The translations under genes were made by a program, and so were the position numbers. Shown here one piece after another: positions 48,597-58,778 of a stretch of DNA of 64,000 bases (positions are counted from its first letter, which is position 1; each line of letters opens with the position of its first letter). The notes beneath the pieces were generated by a model. It ran no database searches and had not been told where the DNA came from. It saw only the letters and a program-made list of their open reading frames with translations. Source of the stretch: Gottfriedia acidiceleris (GTDB taxonomy: Bacteria > Bacillota > Bacilli > Bacillales > Bacillaceae_G); assembly GCF_023115465.1 (NCBI RefSeq), contig NZ_CP096034.1, forward strand, positions 4,030,001 through 4,094,000, written 5' to 3'.

Positions 48597-49823
48597 TTAT
48601 AGAAAGTTTAATTTACCTTTTTTAAGAACTAACATTGGTCCGCCAAGTAGGAATAAGTAACGGTTATCAATTACTTTCTTCATAAATGAAGCTTTCCAAC
48701 CAGTTAATTTTTTACCGTAAACTACACCAATTGCATCATCATGTCCTAATGAACATACTGTCCCTTTAATGTCTGGTGTAAACTCTTCAAGTTCACCTTT
48801 TCCACGAACTAATACAGCTAAGTTGTGTGCAACATTAAATCCTTGTTGAATTGCTATTTGTGCTGTTGGTGGGTATGGACGGTTACTAGATTCGTCAATT
48901 AATAAAGCAGAATCACCCACGATAAATACGTCATCATATCCTGGAACACGCATATCTTTTGTAACTTTCACACGTCCACGCATAGCTTCGAAGCCAGCTT
49001 GCTCTACTAATGCATTACCACGTACACCTGCAGCCCAAACAACTGTTGCAGAGTTGATTTTCTCTTCTACATCACCTTTAGCAACGATGATTCCATCTTC
49101 AGTACATTCTTTAATAGCTGTACCAATTTTGAATTCTACGCCTTTTTTCTCTAATTGAGATACTGCATAGTCAACTAATTCAGGATCAAAACCTGGTAAT
49201 ACCATTGGAGCAGCCTCTACACAAATAATACGAACTAAATTACGATCGATATCATATTCCTTGCATAATTCTGGCACACGGTTTGCAAGTTCTCCAACAA
49301 ATTCAATACCAGTAAATCCAGCACCACCTACAATAATTGTTAATAACTCGTCGCGCTTTTCAGCTGGTGTGTTGTAATATTTAGAAAAGCTATAATCAAT
49401 ATGCTCACGAATTTGACGAGCAGCATTGATGCTTGCAATTGAGAATGCATGTTCTTTTAAACCTTTAATTCCAAATGTTTCTGACTCAAAACCAAGTCCA
49501 ACTACTAAATAATCATAGTTTAATTCACCGTTAGAAAGAATGACTTTCTTTTCTTCTGGTTTAATTTGAGTAACAGTATCTTGGATAAAGTTAACCTTAC
49601 TTGGGTTAATCACGTCTTTAATGTCAAGGCGTGTACGGTCATGATGTAATGTACCTGCCGCATTTTCATGTAACCAAGTCGTTTGGTAGTGGTAACTATT
49701 TTTATTTACTAATGTAATGTCCGCTTCATTTGCAGATAATGTTTTTTGAAGTCGAGTTGCAGTAATAATTCCACCGTACCCAGCTCCAATGATTACAATC
49801 TTAGGCTTATTCATGATATACAT
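48597..49823 (-). CDS. yumB: NADH dehydrogenase-like FAD oxidoreductase (YumB)
   Basis: This 408-residue type II NADH:quinone oxidoreductase family protein has an FAD fold [19 protein letters not shown], a second dinucleotide fold [23 protein letters not shown] contact [13 protein letters not shown] and C-terminal [13 protein letters not shown] with weak hydrophobicity for membrane attachment. It passes electrons from NADH to menaquinone. The first ATG (49823) or the ATG three codons on (MNKPK) may be used. The next gene rightwards is yumC, divergent, as in B. subtilis. Confidence 0.88.
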   Translation of the reverse strand: MYIMNKPKIVIIGAGYGGIITATRLQKTLSANEADITLVNKNSYHYQTTWLHENAAGTLHHDRTRLDIKDVINPSKVNFIQDTVTQIKPEEKKVILSNGELNYDYLVVGLGFESETFGIKGLKEHAFSIASINAARQIREHIDYSFSKYYNTPAEKRDELLTIIVGGAGFTGIEFVGELANRVPELCKEYDIDRNLVRIICVEAAPMVLPGFDPELVDYAVSQLEKKGVEFKIGTAIKECTEDGIIVAKGDVEEKINSATVVWAAGVRGNALVEQAGFEAMRGRVKVTKDMRVPGYDDVFIVGDSALLIDESSNRPYPPTAQIAIQQGFNVAHNLAVLVRGKGELEEFTPDIKGTVCSLGHDDAIGVVYGKKLTGWKASFMKKVIDNRYLFLLGGPMLVLKKGKLNFL

Positions 49824-50183
49824 ACCATCCTTTTAAATTATATTAAGTACCTACAATTTGCCGTAATATCTCTAAATTTATAACTAAGCTCAATAGTGAG
49901 CAATCTAGTTCATTATAAAATTAGTACATAAGTGAGCAAACAATTGAATAGGGATATTTGTCTAAATATTTCGTAATAATTGTCACAAAATGTTAACAAT
50001 TAGCCTATAACAATATTAAAGTTTTTTGTGTAAGATTTCAAGCATAAATCTAATCGGTAGAATTCTCGAAATATTAAGTTAAATTAGTTATATTTTGATC
50101 CACACCTCAGTTTATCGGCATAAAATATGATATTATTCTATTAAAGATGACATGCATTTATACATGAGGGGGATATTCCGTTT

Positions 50184-51173
50184 ATGAAAGACGAAAAAGT
50201 ATATGATATTACGATAATTGGTGGAGGACCAATTGGTTTATTCACTGCTTTTTATGGTGGAATGCGACAAGCTAGTGTAAAAATCATAGAAAGCCTTCCA
50301 CAGCTTGGTGGTCAATTATCTGCACTTTACCCTGAAAAATACATATATGATGTAGCTGGTTTCCCAAAAGTACGCGCTCAAGAGTTAATTGATAACTTAA
50401 AAGAGCAAATGAAAAAATTTAATCCTACCGTATGTTTAGAGCAGTCAGTTCAAACGATTACTAAAGGTGAAGACGGAGTATTCCATTTAGTTTGTAATGA
50501 TGGTTTTGAGCATTATACAAAAGCTATTATCATCACTGCAGGTAATGGTGCATTCCAACCACGTAAACTTGAAATCGCTGGTTCTGAAAAATTTGAAAAA
50601 GCAAACCTACATTACTTCGTAGATGATATGAATAAATTTGCTGGTAAACGAGTTGTTGTTTTCGGTGGCGGAGATTCTGCTGTAGACTGGTCATTAATGC
50701 TTGAACCAATCACTGAAAAAGTAACATTAGTTCACCGTCGTGATAAATTTAGAGCTCATGAGCATAGCGTTGAAAACTTAATGAACTCTAAAGTAGAAGT
50801 AACAACTCCTTGGGTTCCTGTTGGAATCGTTGGTGAAAAGCGTATTGAAAAAGTTGTACTTCAAAATGCAAAAACTGAAGAGCGCATTGAAATTGAAATT
50901 GATGATGTGATCGTTAACTATGGTTTTGTTTCGTCTTTAGGACCAATTAAAAACTGGGGCCTAAACATTGAAAAGAATAACATTGTTGTTAACTCACGCA
51001 TGGAAACAAATATTCCAGGTATTTATGCTGCTGGCGATATTTGTACATATGATGGAAAAGTTAAGCTAATTGCTTCTGGTTTTGGTGAAGCACCAACAGC
51101 AATCAACCATGCTAAAACTTATATTGATCCAACTGCGAAAGTACAACCAGGTCATAGTTCTTCAATGTTCTAA
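50184..51173 (+). CDS. yumC: Ferredoxin/flavodoxin-NADP+ reductase (YumC type)
   Basis: This 329-residue thioredoxin-reductase-like FNR has FAD fold [45 protein letters not shown] fold [19 protein letters not shown], and C-terminal [33 protein letters not shown]. It lacks the CxxC of thioredoxin reductase, as expected. It supplies reduced ferredoxin/flavodoxin or reduces other proteins. ATGAGGGGGA precedes the start. The 360-bp leader (49824-50183) contains no other gene. Confidence 0.93.
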   Translation: MKDEKVYDITIIGGGPIGLFTAFYGGMRQASVKIIESLPQLGGQLSALYPEKYIYDVAGFPKVRAQELIDNLKEQMKKFNPTVCLEQSVQTITKGEDGVFHLVCNDGFEHYTKAIIITAGNGAFQPRKLEIAGSEKFEKANLHYFVDDMNKFAGKRVVVFGGGDSAVDWSLMLEPITEKVTLVHRRDKFRAHEHSVENLMNSKVEVTTPWVPVGIVGEKRIEKVVLQNAKTEERIEIEIDDVIVNYGFVSSLGPIKNWGLNIEKNNIVVNSRMETNIPGIYAAGDICTYDGKVKLIASGFGEAPTAINHAKTYIDPTAKVQPGHSSSMF

Positions 51174-51194
51174 AATATAAAATTTAAATCATAA

Positions 51195-51228
51195 TGACTG
51201 GCTTTTAATAGGCAGTCTTTTTTAACCT
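51195..51228 (+). terminator. yumC terminator
   Basis: GACTGGC/G-CAGTC-type short hairpin followed by TTTTTT. The rest of the gap to 51475 holds nothing recognised. Confidence 0.5.
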
Positions 51229-51419
51229 CACTTGTGATACATTGAACAATGTACAGCATAATTCGTGAACCATTTCACAACCAACTTCTTAAGAAACCAT
51301 TTCAAATTTTTATCTACACTATATAATAGTACACAACTTCAAAAAAGATTCAATAATTTACCCTGAATTTGTAAAAATATTAACAATTAAGAATTTTGCC
51401 TAGTTTGTATAATAGAAAA

Positions 51420-51451
51420 AATAGGATACAAAAGTATCCTATTCATTTTTT
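51420..51451. terminator. erpA terminator
   Basis: AATAGGATAC/GTATCCTATT hairpin with T runs on both strands. Confidence 0.75.
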
Positions 51452-51475
51452 ATTCAGTGATTAAGTTTGGCTCAA

Positions 51476-51829
51476 TTAGCACTCTTCAGGTGTACCAGCA
51501 TTCGTAGCTGTTCTAAAGCTTGAACCACATCCACATGATGCGATTGCATTCGGATTTTCGATTGTAAATCCTCCACCTAGTAATGACTCTTTGAAATCAA
51601 TTACAACTCCTTTTAAAATTGGAGCACTTTCATTATCAATTAAAAACTTAATGCCATGATATTCTAATTCTGTGTCATCATCATTTTTTTGTGGATCGAA
51701 ACCAAGTCCATATGAAAGTCCAGAGCAACCTCCACCTTTTACTCCCAAGCGAACAAAAGTGTTTTGATCTTCTTCGTTTTCAATCATTTCTTTAATTTTT
51801 AAACCTGCTTGTTCAGTAACTGTAATCAT
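51476..51829 (-). CDS. erpA: A-type iron-sulfur cluster assembly protein (HesB/IscA/ErpA family, YutM)
   Basis: This 117-residue protein has the three conserved cysteines of A-type carriers: GGGCSGLSYGL and the C-terminal CGCGSSF. It carries Fe-S clusters to apo-enzymes. Start ATG 51829 directly follows the last base of dapF, so it is the second gene of a dapF-erpA operon. The tail RTATNAGTPEEC adds a terminal cysteine. Confidence 0.92.
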   Translation of the reverse strand: MITVTEQAGLKIKEMIENEEDQNTFVRLGVKGGGCSGLSYGLGFDPQKNDDDTELEYHGIKFLIDNESAPILKGVVIDFKESLLGGGFTIENPNAIASCGCGSSFRTATNAGTPEEC

Positions 51830-52696
51830 TTATTTCACTCCTCTTTGAGTATAGTATATGCCTTCTGTTATTGTAACTGCTGGGCCTTTCATCCATACAT
51901 CCCCATCAGTGGACCAAGTAATTTGTAAATCTCCACCTTGCAGGTGAACAGTTATCGGTTCATCTCGTTTATATTTACCTTCTTGTATCATAGCGACTGC
52001 TGCAGCACAAGCTCCTGTTCCACAGGCTTGCGTTACACCAGAACCTCGCTCCCATACAACGAAATTTATCTCATTATGCGGCAAACATTCGATAAATTCA
52101 ACATTTACGCTTTCCGGAAATAAATTATGCTTTTCAACAATTGGACCTAAAGTAGTTAATGGTGCCTTTTTTATATCAGTTACTTCAAAAACAGCATGAG
52201 GATTTCCCATCGAAACCGCTGAAAATTCATAGCTTTTTTCTTCATATAAAATTCTATCCTTAGCATATTCCTGGTCATTACCGATCATTGGGATTTGTGA
52301 TCTTTGGAATATTGGTTTCCCCATATTTACTGTTACTTGATTAACAATATTATTTTCAACATGAACTGTTGCTTCAACAATTGTACTGATTGTTTCAATC
52401 TTAAATGAAGTATTATTTGCAATTCCATGTTCATATGCATATTTAGCTACACATCTTAGACCATTACCACAATTTTTAGCTTCTGACCCATCATTATTAA
52501 ATACTCGCATTTTTACATCTGCAACTTCTGATGGACAGATTAATATCATTCCATCACTACCAATACCTGTATTAATATTTGAAACTTCAACTGCAAGTTT
52601 AGAAAGCTCTTCTTCTCTTAAATTTTCTTCAAACATATTTACATAAATATAGTTATTTCCTAATCCATGCATTTTTGTATAACGAAAAGAATTCAT
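51830..52696 (-). CDS. dapF: Diaminopimelate epimerase
   Basis: This converts LL- to meso-diaminopimelate for lysine and peptidoglycan; 288 residues. Both catalytic cysteines are in place: [20 protein letters not shown] and [21 protein letters not shown]-terminus [17 protein letters not shown] is typical. AGGAGTCATGTAA precedes ATG 52696. In an operon with erpA. Confidence 0.96.
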   Translation of the reverse strand: MNSFRYTKMHGLGNNYIYVNMFEENLREEELSKLAVEVSNINTGIGSDGMILICPSEVADVKMRVFNNDGSEAKNCGNGLRCVAKYAYEHGIANNTSFKIETISTIVEATVHVENNIVNQVTVNMGKPIFQRSQIPMIGNDQEYAKDRILYEEKSYEFSAVSMGNPHAVFEVTDIKKAPLTTLGPIVEKHNLFPESVNVEFIECLPHNEINFVVWERGSGVTQACGTGACAAAVAMIQEGKYKRDEPITVHLQGGDLQITWSTDGDVWMKGPAVTITEGIYYTQRGVK

Positions 52697-52796
52697 TTAC
52701 ATGACTCCTTACTTTTTTTATTAATACAAGTATAAAATTTAAATGAATTGAGCACAATAAGAACATCCCCCGTTTCTCGATATAGAAACATTTTAA

Positions 52797-52830
52797 GAGC
52801 TTCACTTAGGTGAATGCTCATTTTTTTTGC
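52797..52830 (+). terminator. Orphan plus-strand terminator-like hairpin
   Basis: GAGCTTCAC/GTGAATGCTC pairs (one bulged T) and is followed by ATTTTTTTTG. No plus-strand gene precedes it, so it may end a small RNA or be accidental. The rest of 52697-53005 is empty. Confidence 0.4.
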
Positions 52831-53005
52831 ATTTATTTTGCTTTATAATTAAAAACAGTGTACGTAATAAAAATAATATTGGTTAATGTAATTAATCTAA
52901 AGGATAGTAATTTTCCCATATGTGAATTGTTTAAATTAGGGAATGATCGAGGGATGTTAAACGGTTTGAGGAAGAATAAACTATTGTTAAAATAGCTCAA
53001 AAAAC

Positions 53006-53037
53006 AGAAAAAGCACTGTTAATTATTAACAGCGCTT
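53006..53037 (-). terminator. yuzB terminator
   Basis: GCGCTGTTAATAATTAACAGTGC hairpin followed by TTTTTC on the minus strand. Confidence 0.75.
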
Positions 53038-53038
53038 C

Positions 53039-53275
53039 TTATATTAACATATTTTCTTCTAAGAAAATATAAATATTATCTACTAGCTCGGTTGCCGTTT
53101 CTCCAGTAACTACTTCCCCTTCAACTAGTGCAAAAAGTGATAGACTACATTTTCCACAATATCCAAGGCAGCCATATTCTAGTATGTCTAGATTTGGATC
53201 ACGTTCAAGCTGTTCTAAAGCTTTTTGTGCACCGTCTGATAGATTTTTTATACAAAATTCGACTAATGGTCTCAC
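53039..53275 (-). CDS. yuzB: YuzB family protein (DUF1450)
   Basis: This 78-residue protein has the DUF1450 pattern of cysteines: [20 protein letters not shown] and [23 protein letters not shown], resembling a thioredoxin-like [2Fe-2S] or zinc site. Function unknown. It sits next to yutJ, divergently, as in B. subtilis. GGAGTGAAAAAT precedes the likely ATG or alternative start at 53275. Confidence 0.88.
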   Translation of the reverse strand: MRPLVEFCIKNLSDGAQKALEQLERDPNLDILEYGCLGYCGKCSLSLFALVEGEVVTGETATELVDNIYIFLEENMLI

Positions 53276-53471
53276 TATTTTTCACTCCTTGCTCCTCATA
53301 AAGTTACTCTTTTTTTTTAAAAACGTCAATCCTTTTGAGAATAAATGGAATGAGCTTTATTTTACCGAGTTAGGCGTTGTTATTTTAACATAAAATATAT
53401 ATAATATAATTGTCGAAAAATAGAAAAATTTTTTCATTCAACGCTAATAAAACAAAAGGGGAACATCAACT

Positions 53472-54539
53472 ATGAAAAACCTCGTATTACTAGGTGCCGG
53501 ATATGGAAATATTCGTGCTTTGTCACGTCTATTAACATCTGATTTACCTGAGGATGTTCATATCACATTGATTGATCGAAATTCTTTTCATTGCTTTAAA
53601 ACTGAGTATTATGCATTAGTTGCAGGTACGGTTCCAGAGCAACACATTAGAATACCATTACCAACTCATGAGAAATTAAAGGTTGTATATGGAGATATTA
53701 CTACAATTGATACGGCAAACAAGAAAGTAGAATTAAGCAATGGAAAATCAGTTTCTTATGATGATTTAATTATCGGTTTAGGTTGTGAGGATAAATACCA
53801 TAATGTACCTGGTGCACCGGAACATACTTATAGTATTCAAACAATTGAAAAAACAAGAAACGCTTATGAAAATGTAAATAGTCTACCTCCTAATTCAGTA
53901 ATCGGTGTTGTAGGTGCTGGTTTAAGTGGAGTAGAAGTAGCTAGTGAATTAAGAGAAAGTAGAAGCGATTTACAAATTTTACTTTTTGACCGTGGAAGCC
54001 GAATTTTATCAATGTTTCCAGAAAAACTTAGTTATTATGTACAAAACTGGTTTATTGAGCACGATGTAAAAATTGTCAGCAATTCAAACATTACAAAGGT
54101 TGAGAAAAATACTTTATTTAACCATGATGATGAAATTCATTGTGACGCTGTTATTTGGACAGCGGGAATTCAACCAGTTGAAGTTGTCCGCAATTTAGAC
54201 GTAGAAAAAGACAATACAGGAAGAATCATAGTAACGAAATATCATCACATACCAAACGATGAGCACGTTTATGTAGTAGGAGATTGTGCATCATTACCAT
54301 ATGCACCTTCTGCACAGCTTGCGGAAGCTCAAGCAGAACAAATCGTTATGGTTTTACAAAAAAAATGGAAAGGTGAAGACCTTCCAGAAGAAATGCCTAA
54401 AATTAAATTAAAAGGTATTATGGGCTCATTAGGTAAAAAACATGGTTTTGGACTATTCAATGAACGCCCACTAATCGGACGTGTTCCAAGATTAATTAAG
54501 TCTGGAATTTTATGGATGTATAAATACCACAATGGTTGA
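53472..54539 (+). CDS. yutJ: NADH dehydrogenase-like FAD oxidoreductase (YutJ)
   Basis: This 355-residue paralogue of YumB has FAD fold LVLLGAGYGNIRALSRLL, NADH fold VIGVVGAGLSGVEVASELRE and FAD contact EHVYVVGDCASLPYAPSAQLAEAQAEQ. The GYG.N variation at the N-terminus fits YutJ. A role in respiratory or disulfide redox is likely but unproven. AAAGGGGAACATCAACT precedes ATG 53472. Confidence 0.88.
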   Translation: MKNLVLLGAGYGNIRALSRLLTSDLPEDVHITLIDRNSFHCFKTEYYALVAGTVPEQHIRIPLPTHEKLKVVYGDITTIDTANKKVELSNGKSVSYDDLIIGLGCEDKYHNVPGAPEHTYSIQTIEKTRNAYENVNSLPPNSVIGVVGAGLSGVEVASELRESRSDLQILLFDRGSRILSMFPEKLSYYVQNWFIEHDVKIVSNSNITKVEKNTLFNHDDEIHCDAVIWTAGIQPVEVVRNLDVEKDNTGRIIVTKYHHIPNDEHVYVVGDCASLPYAPSAQLAEAQAEQIVMVLQKKWKGEDLPEEMPKIKLKGIMGSLGKKHGFGLFNERPLIGRVPRLIKSGILWMYKYHNG

Positions 54540-54573
54540 TTAACAAATCTTTTTAGCTATACTTATATGCTAA

Positions 54574-54609
54574 ATCGCCCCTTAACATAATTGCTAAGGG
54601 GCTTTTTTT
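54574..54609. terminator. Bidirectional terminator after yutJ
   Basis: GCCCCTTA/TAAGGGGC arms around ACATAATTGC, followed by TTTTTTT. Confidence 0.82.
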
Positions 54610-55588
54610 ATTCTGTTTTATCAGATTTAATAACTTCTTTTACACTTTCAACCATCCCTAAAAGCTTTGTAGCGTCTGTCGGAATAACAAGTTTTGATGC
54701 ATGACCGTAAGCTACTTTTTCTAAAGCTTCCATTGAACGTAATTGAACCATTTCTTTAGTTGGCTCTGCATTTCTCCAAACATCTAACACAAGTTGTTCC
54801 CCTCTAGCTTTCGCTTCAGCAAGTTTAATGATTGCTTCCGCTTCCCCTTCCGCGCGTAAAACTTGAGAATCTTTATCTCCTCGAGCTTTTTCAACTTGAC
54901 TTAAACGTTCCCCTTCTGCTTCAAGAATTTTTGATTGCTTTTCCCCTTCTGCTTTCAGGATTTTTGATTCTTTTTCACCTTGTGCATTTAAAACTTTTTC
55001 ACGACGTGTACGTTCTGCTTGCATTTGTCTTTCCATCGCATTTTGTATATCAATTGGTGGAATAATATTTCGGATTTCTACACGATTAACCTTCATTCCC
55101 CATTTATCTGTTGCTTGGTCAAGAATTGCACGGAGTTTATTATTAACTGTATCACGACTGGTTAACGTTTCATCTAAATCTAATTCCCCTATTAAGTTAC
55201 GTAAAGTAGTTGCAGTCAAATTGGAAATCGCAGAAAGAGGATTAGCAATTTCGTATTCATGACGCACAACATCAGTTACTTGATAAAAGACAACTGAGTC
55301 AACTTGGATACTAACATTATCTTTTGTAATCATTGATTGTGGTGGAAAGTCTACCACAGTCTCACGCAATGTTTTTTTACTAGCCACACGTTCAACAAAT
55401 GGCATTACAACGTGGATTCCACTCTCTAATTTACGATGGAATTTCCCTAATCGTTCTACTAGATATACTTCAGATTGTCTAACAATACGAATACTGGATA
55501 ATAAAAGTAACACAACAAATAAAACAATAATACCTATAATAATTGGACCAACCATAGAACTTACATCAGACATAGCACTTCTCCTCAA
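54608..55588 (-). CDS. SPFH/Band 7 (stomatin/QmcA-like) membrane protein
   Basis: The 326 residues start with a membrane helix (IIIGIIVLFVVLLLLSSIRIV), continue with an SPFH domain (VYLVERLGKFHRKLESGIHVVMPFVERV...VDFPPQSMITKDNVSIQVDSVVFYQ) and a long charged coiled region with repeats of LKAEGEKQSKILEAEGE type. Such proteins form oligomeric membrane scaffolds. The next gene upstream encodes an NfeD protein, the standard partner, one base away, forming an operon. Confidence 0.92.
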   Translation of the reverse strand: MRRSAMSDVSSMVGPIIIGIIVLFVVLLLLSSIRIVRQSEVYLVERLGKFHRKLESGIHVVMPFVERVASKKTLRETVVDFPPQSMITKDNVSIQVDSVVFYQVTDVVRHEYEIANPLSAISNLTATTLRNLIGELDLDETLTSRDTVNNKLRAILDQATDKWGMKVNRVEIRNIIPPIDIQNAMERQMQAERTRREKVLNAQGEKESKILKAEGEKQSKILEAEGERLSQVEKARGDKDSQVLRAEGEAEAIIKLAEAKARGEQLVLDVWRNAEPTKEMVQLRSMEALEKVAYGHASKLVIPTDATKLLGMVESVKEVIKSDKTE

Positions 55589-56008
55589 TTAGTTATTTTT
55601 CACGTATAAAGTTGCACCTTCTATTTTTGTTACAATTACCTTTTGATTTAAAGTTAATGGTTCAGTAGAACGGATTGTCCATTCGTCACCATAAACTTTA
55701 GTCGTGCCTAGTGTAACATCATTTATTTCAACAGAGGCTACTGCGACCTCTTTACCAACTAATGCATATACTCCATTTTCGATCGTTTTATGCTGGTGGA
55801 TTCTTTTTGCAAATTTCTTGGTACTAAGCCACAAAATTAATGCACTAATAACAAAAACAATAAAAGTAAAGGTGTTTGATCCTGTTAAATAATTGACAAC
55901 TGATGCTAGAATACTCGCAATACCAATCCATAAGAATACAAATGTTAACGAAAACATTTCGATAATAATTAATAAAACTCCAATTACAAATAAACTGATT
56001 GCAACCAT
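55589..56008 (-). CDS. NfeD family membrane protein
   Basis: The 139 residues have membrane helices in the first half (MVAISLFVIGVLLIIIEMFS, LTFVFLWIGIASILASVVNY, FTFIVFVISALILWLST) and an OB-fold at the C-terminus (GKEVAVASVEINDVTLGTTKVYGDEWTIRSTEPLTLNQKVIVTKIEGATLYVK). This is the short NfeD form without the protease domain. NfeD and SPFH proteins act together in membrane microdomains. Overlaps or abuts the SPFH gene. Confidence 0.9.
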   Translation of the reverse strand: MVAISLFVIGVLLIIIEMFSLTFVFLWIGIASILASVVNYLTGSNTFTFIVFVISALILWLSTKKFAKRIHQHKTIENGVYALVGKEVAVASVEINDVTLGTTKVYGDEWTIRSTEPLTLNQKVIVTKIEGATLYVKNN

Positions 56009-56191
56009 TCCACCCCTCCTCCCAATTATATATATATGCCAAAAATTGTAATTTATTTGTTTTACACTTCTATTCTATCATGTAAATCTTCCGCATTTTA
56101 CATAAAATAGTGAAATATATTAAAACATTTTAATTTTTTTGGATAAGAATCATTTTCAATATGAACCCTACAAAAAACAATTTGTAATCAA

Positions 56192-56219
56192 TAAAAAAAC
56201 CCTTACATTTTTGTAAGGG
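56192..56219 (-). terminator. Terminator hairpin, left copy of a duplicated target (with T run)
   Basis: CCCTTACATTTTTGTAAGGG, followed on the minus strand by TTTTTTTAT. This is probably the original distal part of the yuzD terminator, now separated from yuzD by the inserted element. Confidence 0.75.
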
Positions 56220-56347
56220 CATGCTGTCGAAAAACTATCTTGTCAATTAATTATCAAATTTTCGTAAAAGGAGTAGAGTGATATTGATTTCCATTACAGG
56301 ATGCTCGCTTTCCATGGGGCGAGATTCTTTAGCCTCCTCGGCAAGCC

Positions 56348-58034
56348 GAGGCCACTGAAAAACAGTCAATTTTATTTACTGTAATCTATATATGATCTAA
56401 AAAAGGCGATTTTTCGTTCAGAATTGAACGGAAAATCGCCTTTTCCTTTATACATTTTTATTTTTCTTCCTTCATTAAGGTCAGTATTCGTTTTAAATTA
56501 ACTGCGAATATGGCCATTGCCCCTTGCATTTCCATGCCTAATAGACCCGTGGAATTTGCTACATTGTACCCGTGTCTGTGTTTTAATTCACTATTTTTTG
56601 CTTCAATTTTATAGCGTTCTTTTGATTTCTCTTTGAAATATTCGCTTTCTTGAAATTGTGCATGCTCTTTGTGTTCAGTTGATTTAATTGTTACACTATA
56701 TGATTTACTTTTGGCACCTTCTTTGTAACATCCATCTTTAAAGGGACATTTTTTACATTTTTCAATATCAAAGTAATACATATCTCGCGGATTTTTTTTC
56801 TGATTTTTTCTTTCTTGTCTTCTTTTTCGGATTGCCATATGACCTGCCTTGCAAACGTACATACCCGCATCCTTATTATATTGAAATTCATCTTCTTTTT
56901 TACGTGTTCCATGTGTAATCGTTGGGTTTAATTTCGAAACTAATTTTAATTCATTTTCATTTACGTATTGAAGATTATCAATCTCTGAATAAGCTGTATC
57001 ACCAATGACTGTATCAATTTCCATTCCTGTTTCACAACTTTTTTCAATCAATGTTTGTAGGTACTTTCCATCATTTTTTTCACCAGTAGTAACCAATGCA
57101 GCTGTAATAAGACGCTCTTCGTTCATCGCAATATGTGTTTTATAACCAAAGAATGAGGTATCAGCTGATTTGTGACCAGTTTTTGCGTCAGGATCATGTG
57201 AAAATTCTAGGTTGCCCTCGTAATCTTCTACAATTTCTTTTAGATAGTTTAGTTTTTCTTTGACTTTTGGATATTCACGGATTGATTCTTCTTTTTCCAC
57301 AGATTGGATGACTTTTTGACTATATTTAATTTCATCGATTAAATCATTCGTTGTTGGCTTTTGTGGGAATTTTCCTCTCATTCCCTCATTGATTTGATAA
57401 ACAGCTTTTCGAAGAAGCTTTGACTTTTCCATTAAAAATTCTTTTGGTGATTTTTGATTATATCGCGATCTTGTATGAGTTGCATCAACTATAATGGAAG
57501 TACTTTTAATTAGTTCTTTTTCAAGTGCGATTTCGACTGTTTTATTGATCAACATGTCTAATAATTCAACATCTTTTAAACGAAGCTTACGAAATTTCGT
57601 TAAAGAACTTGAATTGATCACTGATTCTTCCGGAGCCATATCAAGAAAATATTTAAAAGACATATCATACTTTGATCGTTCAACAACATCAACATCTGAT
57701 AAATCAAAGATCGATTTTAGTAACAAATATTTGAACATACGAATAGGCGGCACTGCATTCCGGCCGTTATCAAGGCAATATTTATTTTTTAATTCTTCTA
57801 AAACAAACGTAAAATCTACTAATTCATTTATTTGACGAAGTATATTATCTTTCGGAACAATTAAATCGTATAAAGCCATGAAAGGACTGAGAGTAAAAGA
57901 TTCTTGATTTGAGATCATTCGATACACCACCGTTACTTGATACAACAATTATACAAGAAAAAAGTGAAGGCTTCCTCGATGAAATCGAGAAAGCCTTCAC
58001 TTTTTTTAATCACAAGGACTTTTTCAGTGGCCTC
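56348..58034 (-). mobile_element. IS1182-family insertion sequence, 1687 bp
   Basis: The ends are GAGGCCACTGAAAAAC and its exact inverted copy GTTTTTCAGTGGCCTC, and the element is flanked by an 8-bp duplication GGCAAGCC (56340-56347 and 58035-58042). It carries one transposase gene on the minus strand, a hairpin with AAGGCGATTTT/AAAATCGCCTT arms behind that gene (about 56404-56447) and another (GAAGGCTT...AAGCCTTC, about 57967-57999) ahead of it. The target is the tip of the palindrome of repeat element copy 3. Confidence 0.88.
56458..57948 (-). CDS. IS1182-family transposase (DDE)
   Basis: This 496-residue intact transposase has an N-terminal DUF772-type region (NAVPPIRMFKYLLLKSIFDLSDVDVVERSKYDMSFKYFLDM) and DDE residues in SIIVDATHTRSRY, DTVIGDTAYSEID and the C-terminal ERYKIEAKNSELKHRHGYN. 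A zinc-ribbon-like CKKCPFKDGCYKEGAKS lies before the last motif. The intact frame and perfect inverted repeats suggest recent activity. The start may be MISNQESF (11 codons in). Confidence 0.93.
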   Translation of the reverse strand: MLYQVTVVYRMISNQESFTLSPFMALYDLIVPKDNILRQINELVDFTFVLEELKNKYCLDNGRNAVPPIRMFKYLLLKSIFDLSDVDVVERSKYDMSFKYFLDMAPEESVINSSSLTKFRKLRLKDVELLDMLINKTVEIALEKELIKSTSIIVDATHTRSRYNQKSPKEFLMEKSKLLRKAVYQINEGMRGKFPQKPTTNDLIDEIKYSQKVIQSVEKEESIREYPKVKEKLNYLKEIVEDYEGNLEFSHDPDAKTGHKSADTSFFGYKTHIAMNEERLITAALVTTGEKNDGKYLQTLIEKSCETGMEIDTVIGDTAYSEIDNLQYVNENELKLVSKLNPTITHGTRKKEDEFQYNKDAGMYVCKAGHMAIRKRRQERKNQKKNPRDMYYFDIEKCKKCPFKDGCYKEGAKSKSYSVTIKSTEHKEHAQFQESEYFKEKSKERYKIEAKNSELKHRHGYNVANSTGLLGMEMQGAMAIFAVNLKRILTLMKEEK

Positions 58035-58441
58035 GGCAAGCCTGCGGGGTCTCAGCCTTCCCGCTAATCCCATAGGAGTCGAGCATCCCTCCATTCCAAT
58101 CAACTTATTCATCAAAAAATGTCTGCGATAAACCCTAATCAAATAGCCTTTACTTAGAGTAATCTAACTGTTGTATTTTAATCAGATTGTAGATAATTAA
58201 TATTGAACAGTTATTAAACTAAACGATCGAATTTGTTTTCTAAAAAAAGCTCATAATATTTTTAACTTCTAAAAAAATCATTTCTAGCGTTATTGAAATA
58301 ATGAAATTGATCAAACCTATTAACATTTATAACCATTAAAAGATCATTCAAAAAATGCTAATTTTATCATTATTAAATGTTCACTTAAAGTTCACTTAAA
58401 GTCCGTTTTCCCTATTGACGACTTTATATTTCAACACTCTG

Positions 58442-58466
58442 CCCTTACATTTTTTTTGTAAGGGGT
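58442..58466 (-). terminator. yuzD terminator hairpin, right copy of the duplicated target
   Basis: CCCCTTACAAA...GTAAGGG on the minus strand, but followed by CAGAGTGTTG (the element end) instead of a T run, so its terminating strength should be reduced. Confidence 0.7.
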
Positions 58467-58475
58467 TTTCATACA

Positions 58476-58778
58476 TTATAGTTCAATAGCGTTATAAACA
58501 TCTTTTAATTTTGGATTACCTTCACCAACAACATTTCCATTTACTAATACTACTGGATAGAAAAATTCATCATTTCTAACTCGTTCAGCGAAATCTTCTT
58601 TTTCATTATTCTCTACATTAAATATATCAATGTATTGAAAATCAAAGGCTAAGTCAGGATATTTTCTTTGAAGTGCAGCTTGAAGCCATTCAAAAGTTTC
58701 AATTGATGATGGCATTCCTACACAACTTGCACATATTACTTCAGCTCCAAAAACTTCCACTAAAATTTTATTACTCAT
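58476..58778 (-). CDS. yuzD: YuzD family protein (DUF1462)
   Basis: This 100-residue thioredoxin-like protein has ILVEVFGAEVICASCVGMPSSIETFEWLQAALQRKYP with a CxxC (CASC), matching DUF1462. Possibly a redox or Fe-S-related protein, given the divergent NifU-like gene next door. AGGAGGAGAAA precedes ATG 58778. Confidence 0.9.
   Translation of the reverse strand: MSNKILVEVFGAEVICASCVGMPSSIETFEWLQAALQRKYPDLAFDFQYIDIFNVENNEKEDFAERVRNDEFFYPVVLVNGNVVGEGNPKLKDVYNAIEL

Larger units (their letters stand above)
56221..58441 (+). mobile_element. Terminator-associated ~510-bp repeat element, copy 3, split by an IS1182-family element
   Basis: Left part 56221-56347 and right part 58035-58441 together reproduce the element seen at 4340-4845: the left end ATGCTGTCGAAAAACTATCT, the core palindrome (GGATGCTCGCTTTCCATGGG ... 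CCATAGGAGTCGAGCATCC) and the right end TTTCAACACTCTG. An extra tandem TTCACTTAAAG is present near 58380. The insertion sequence occupies 56348-58034. Both outer ends meet copies of the same hairpin, CCCTTAC..GTAAGGG (56200-56219 and 58442-58465). Confidence 0.8.

Noticed and set aside
50040-50183. Riboswitch in the yumC leader
   Set aside because: The leader is AT-rich with no conserved riboswitch core or terminator pair that I can recognise.
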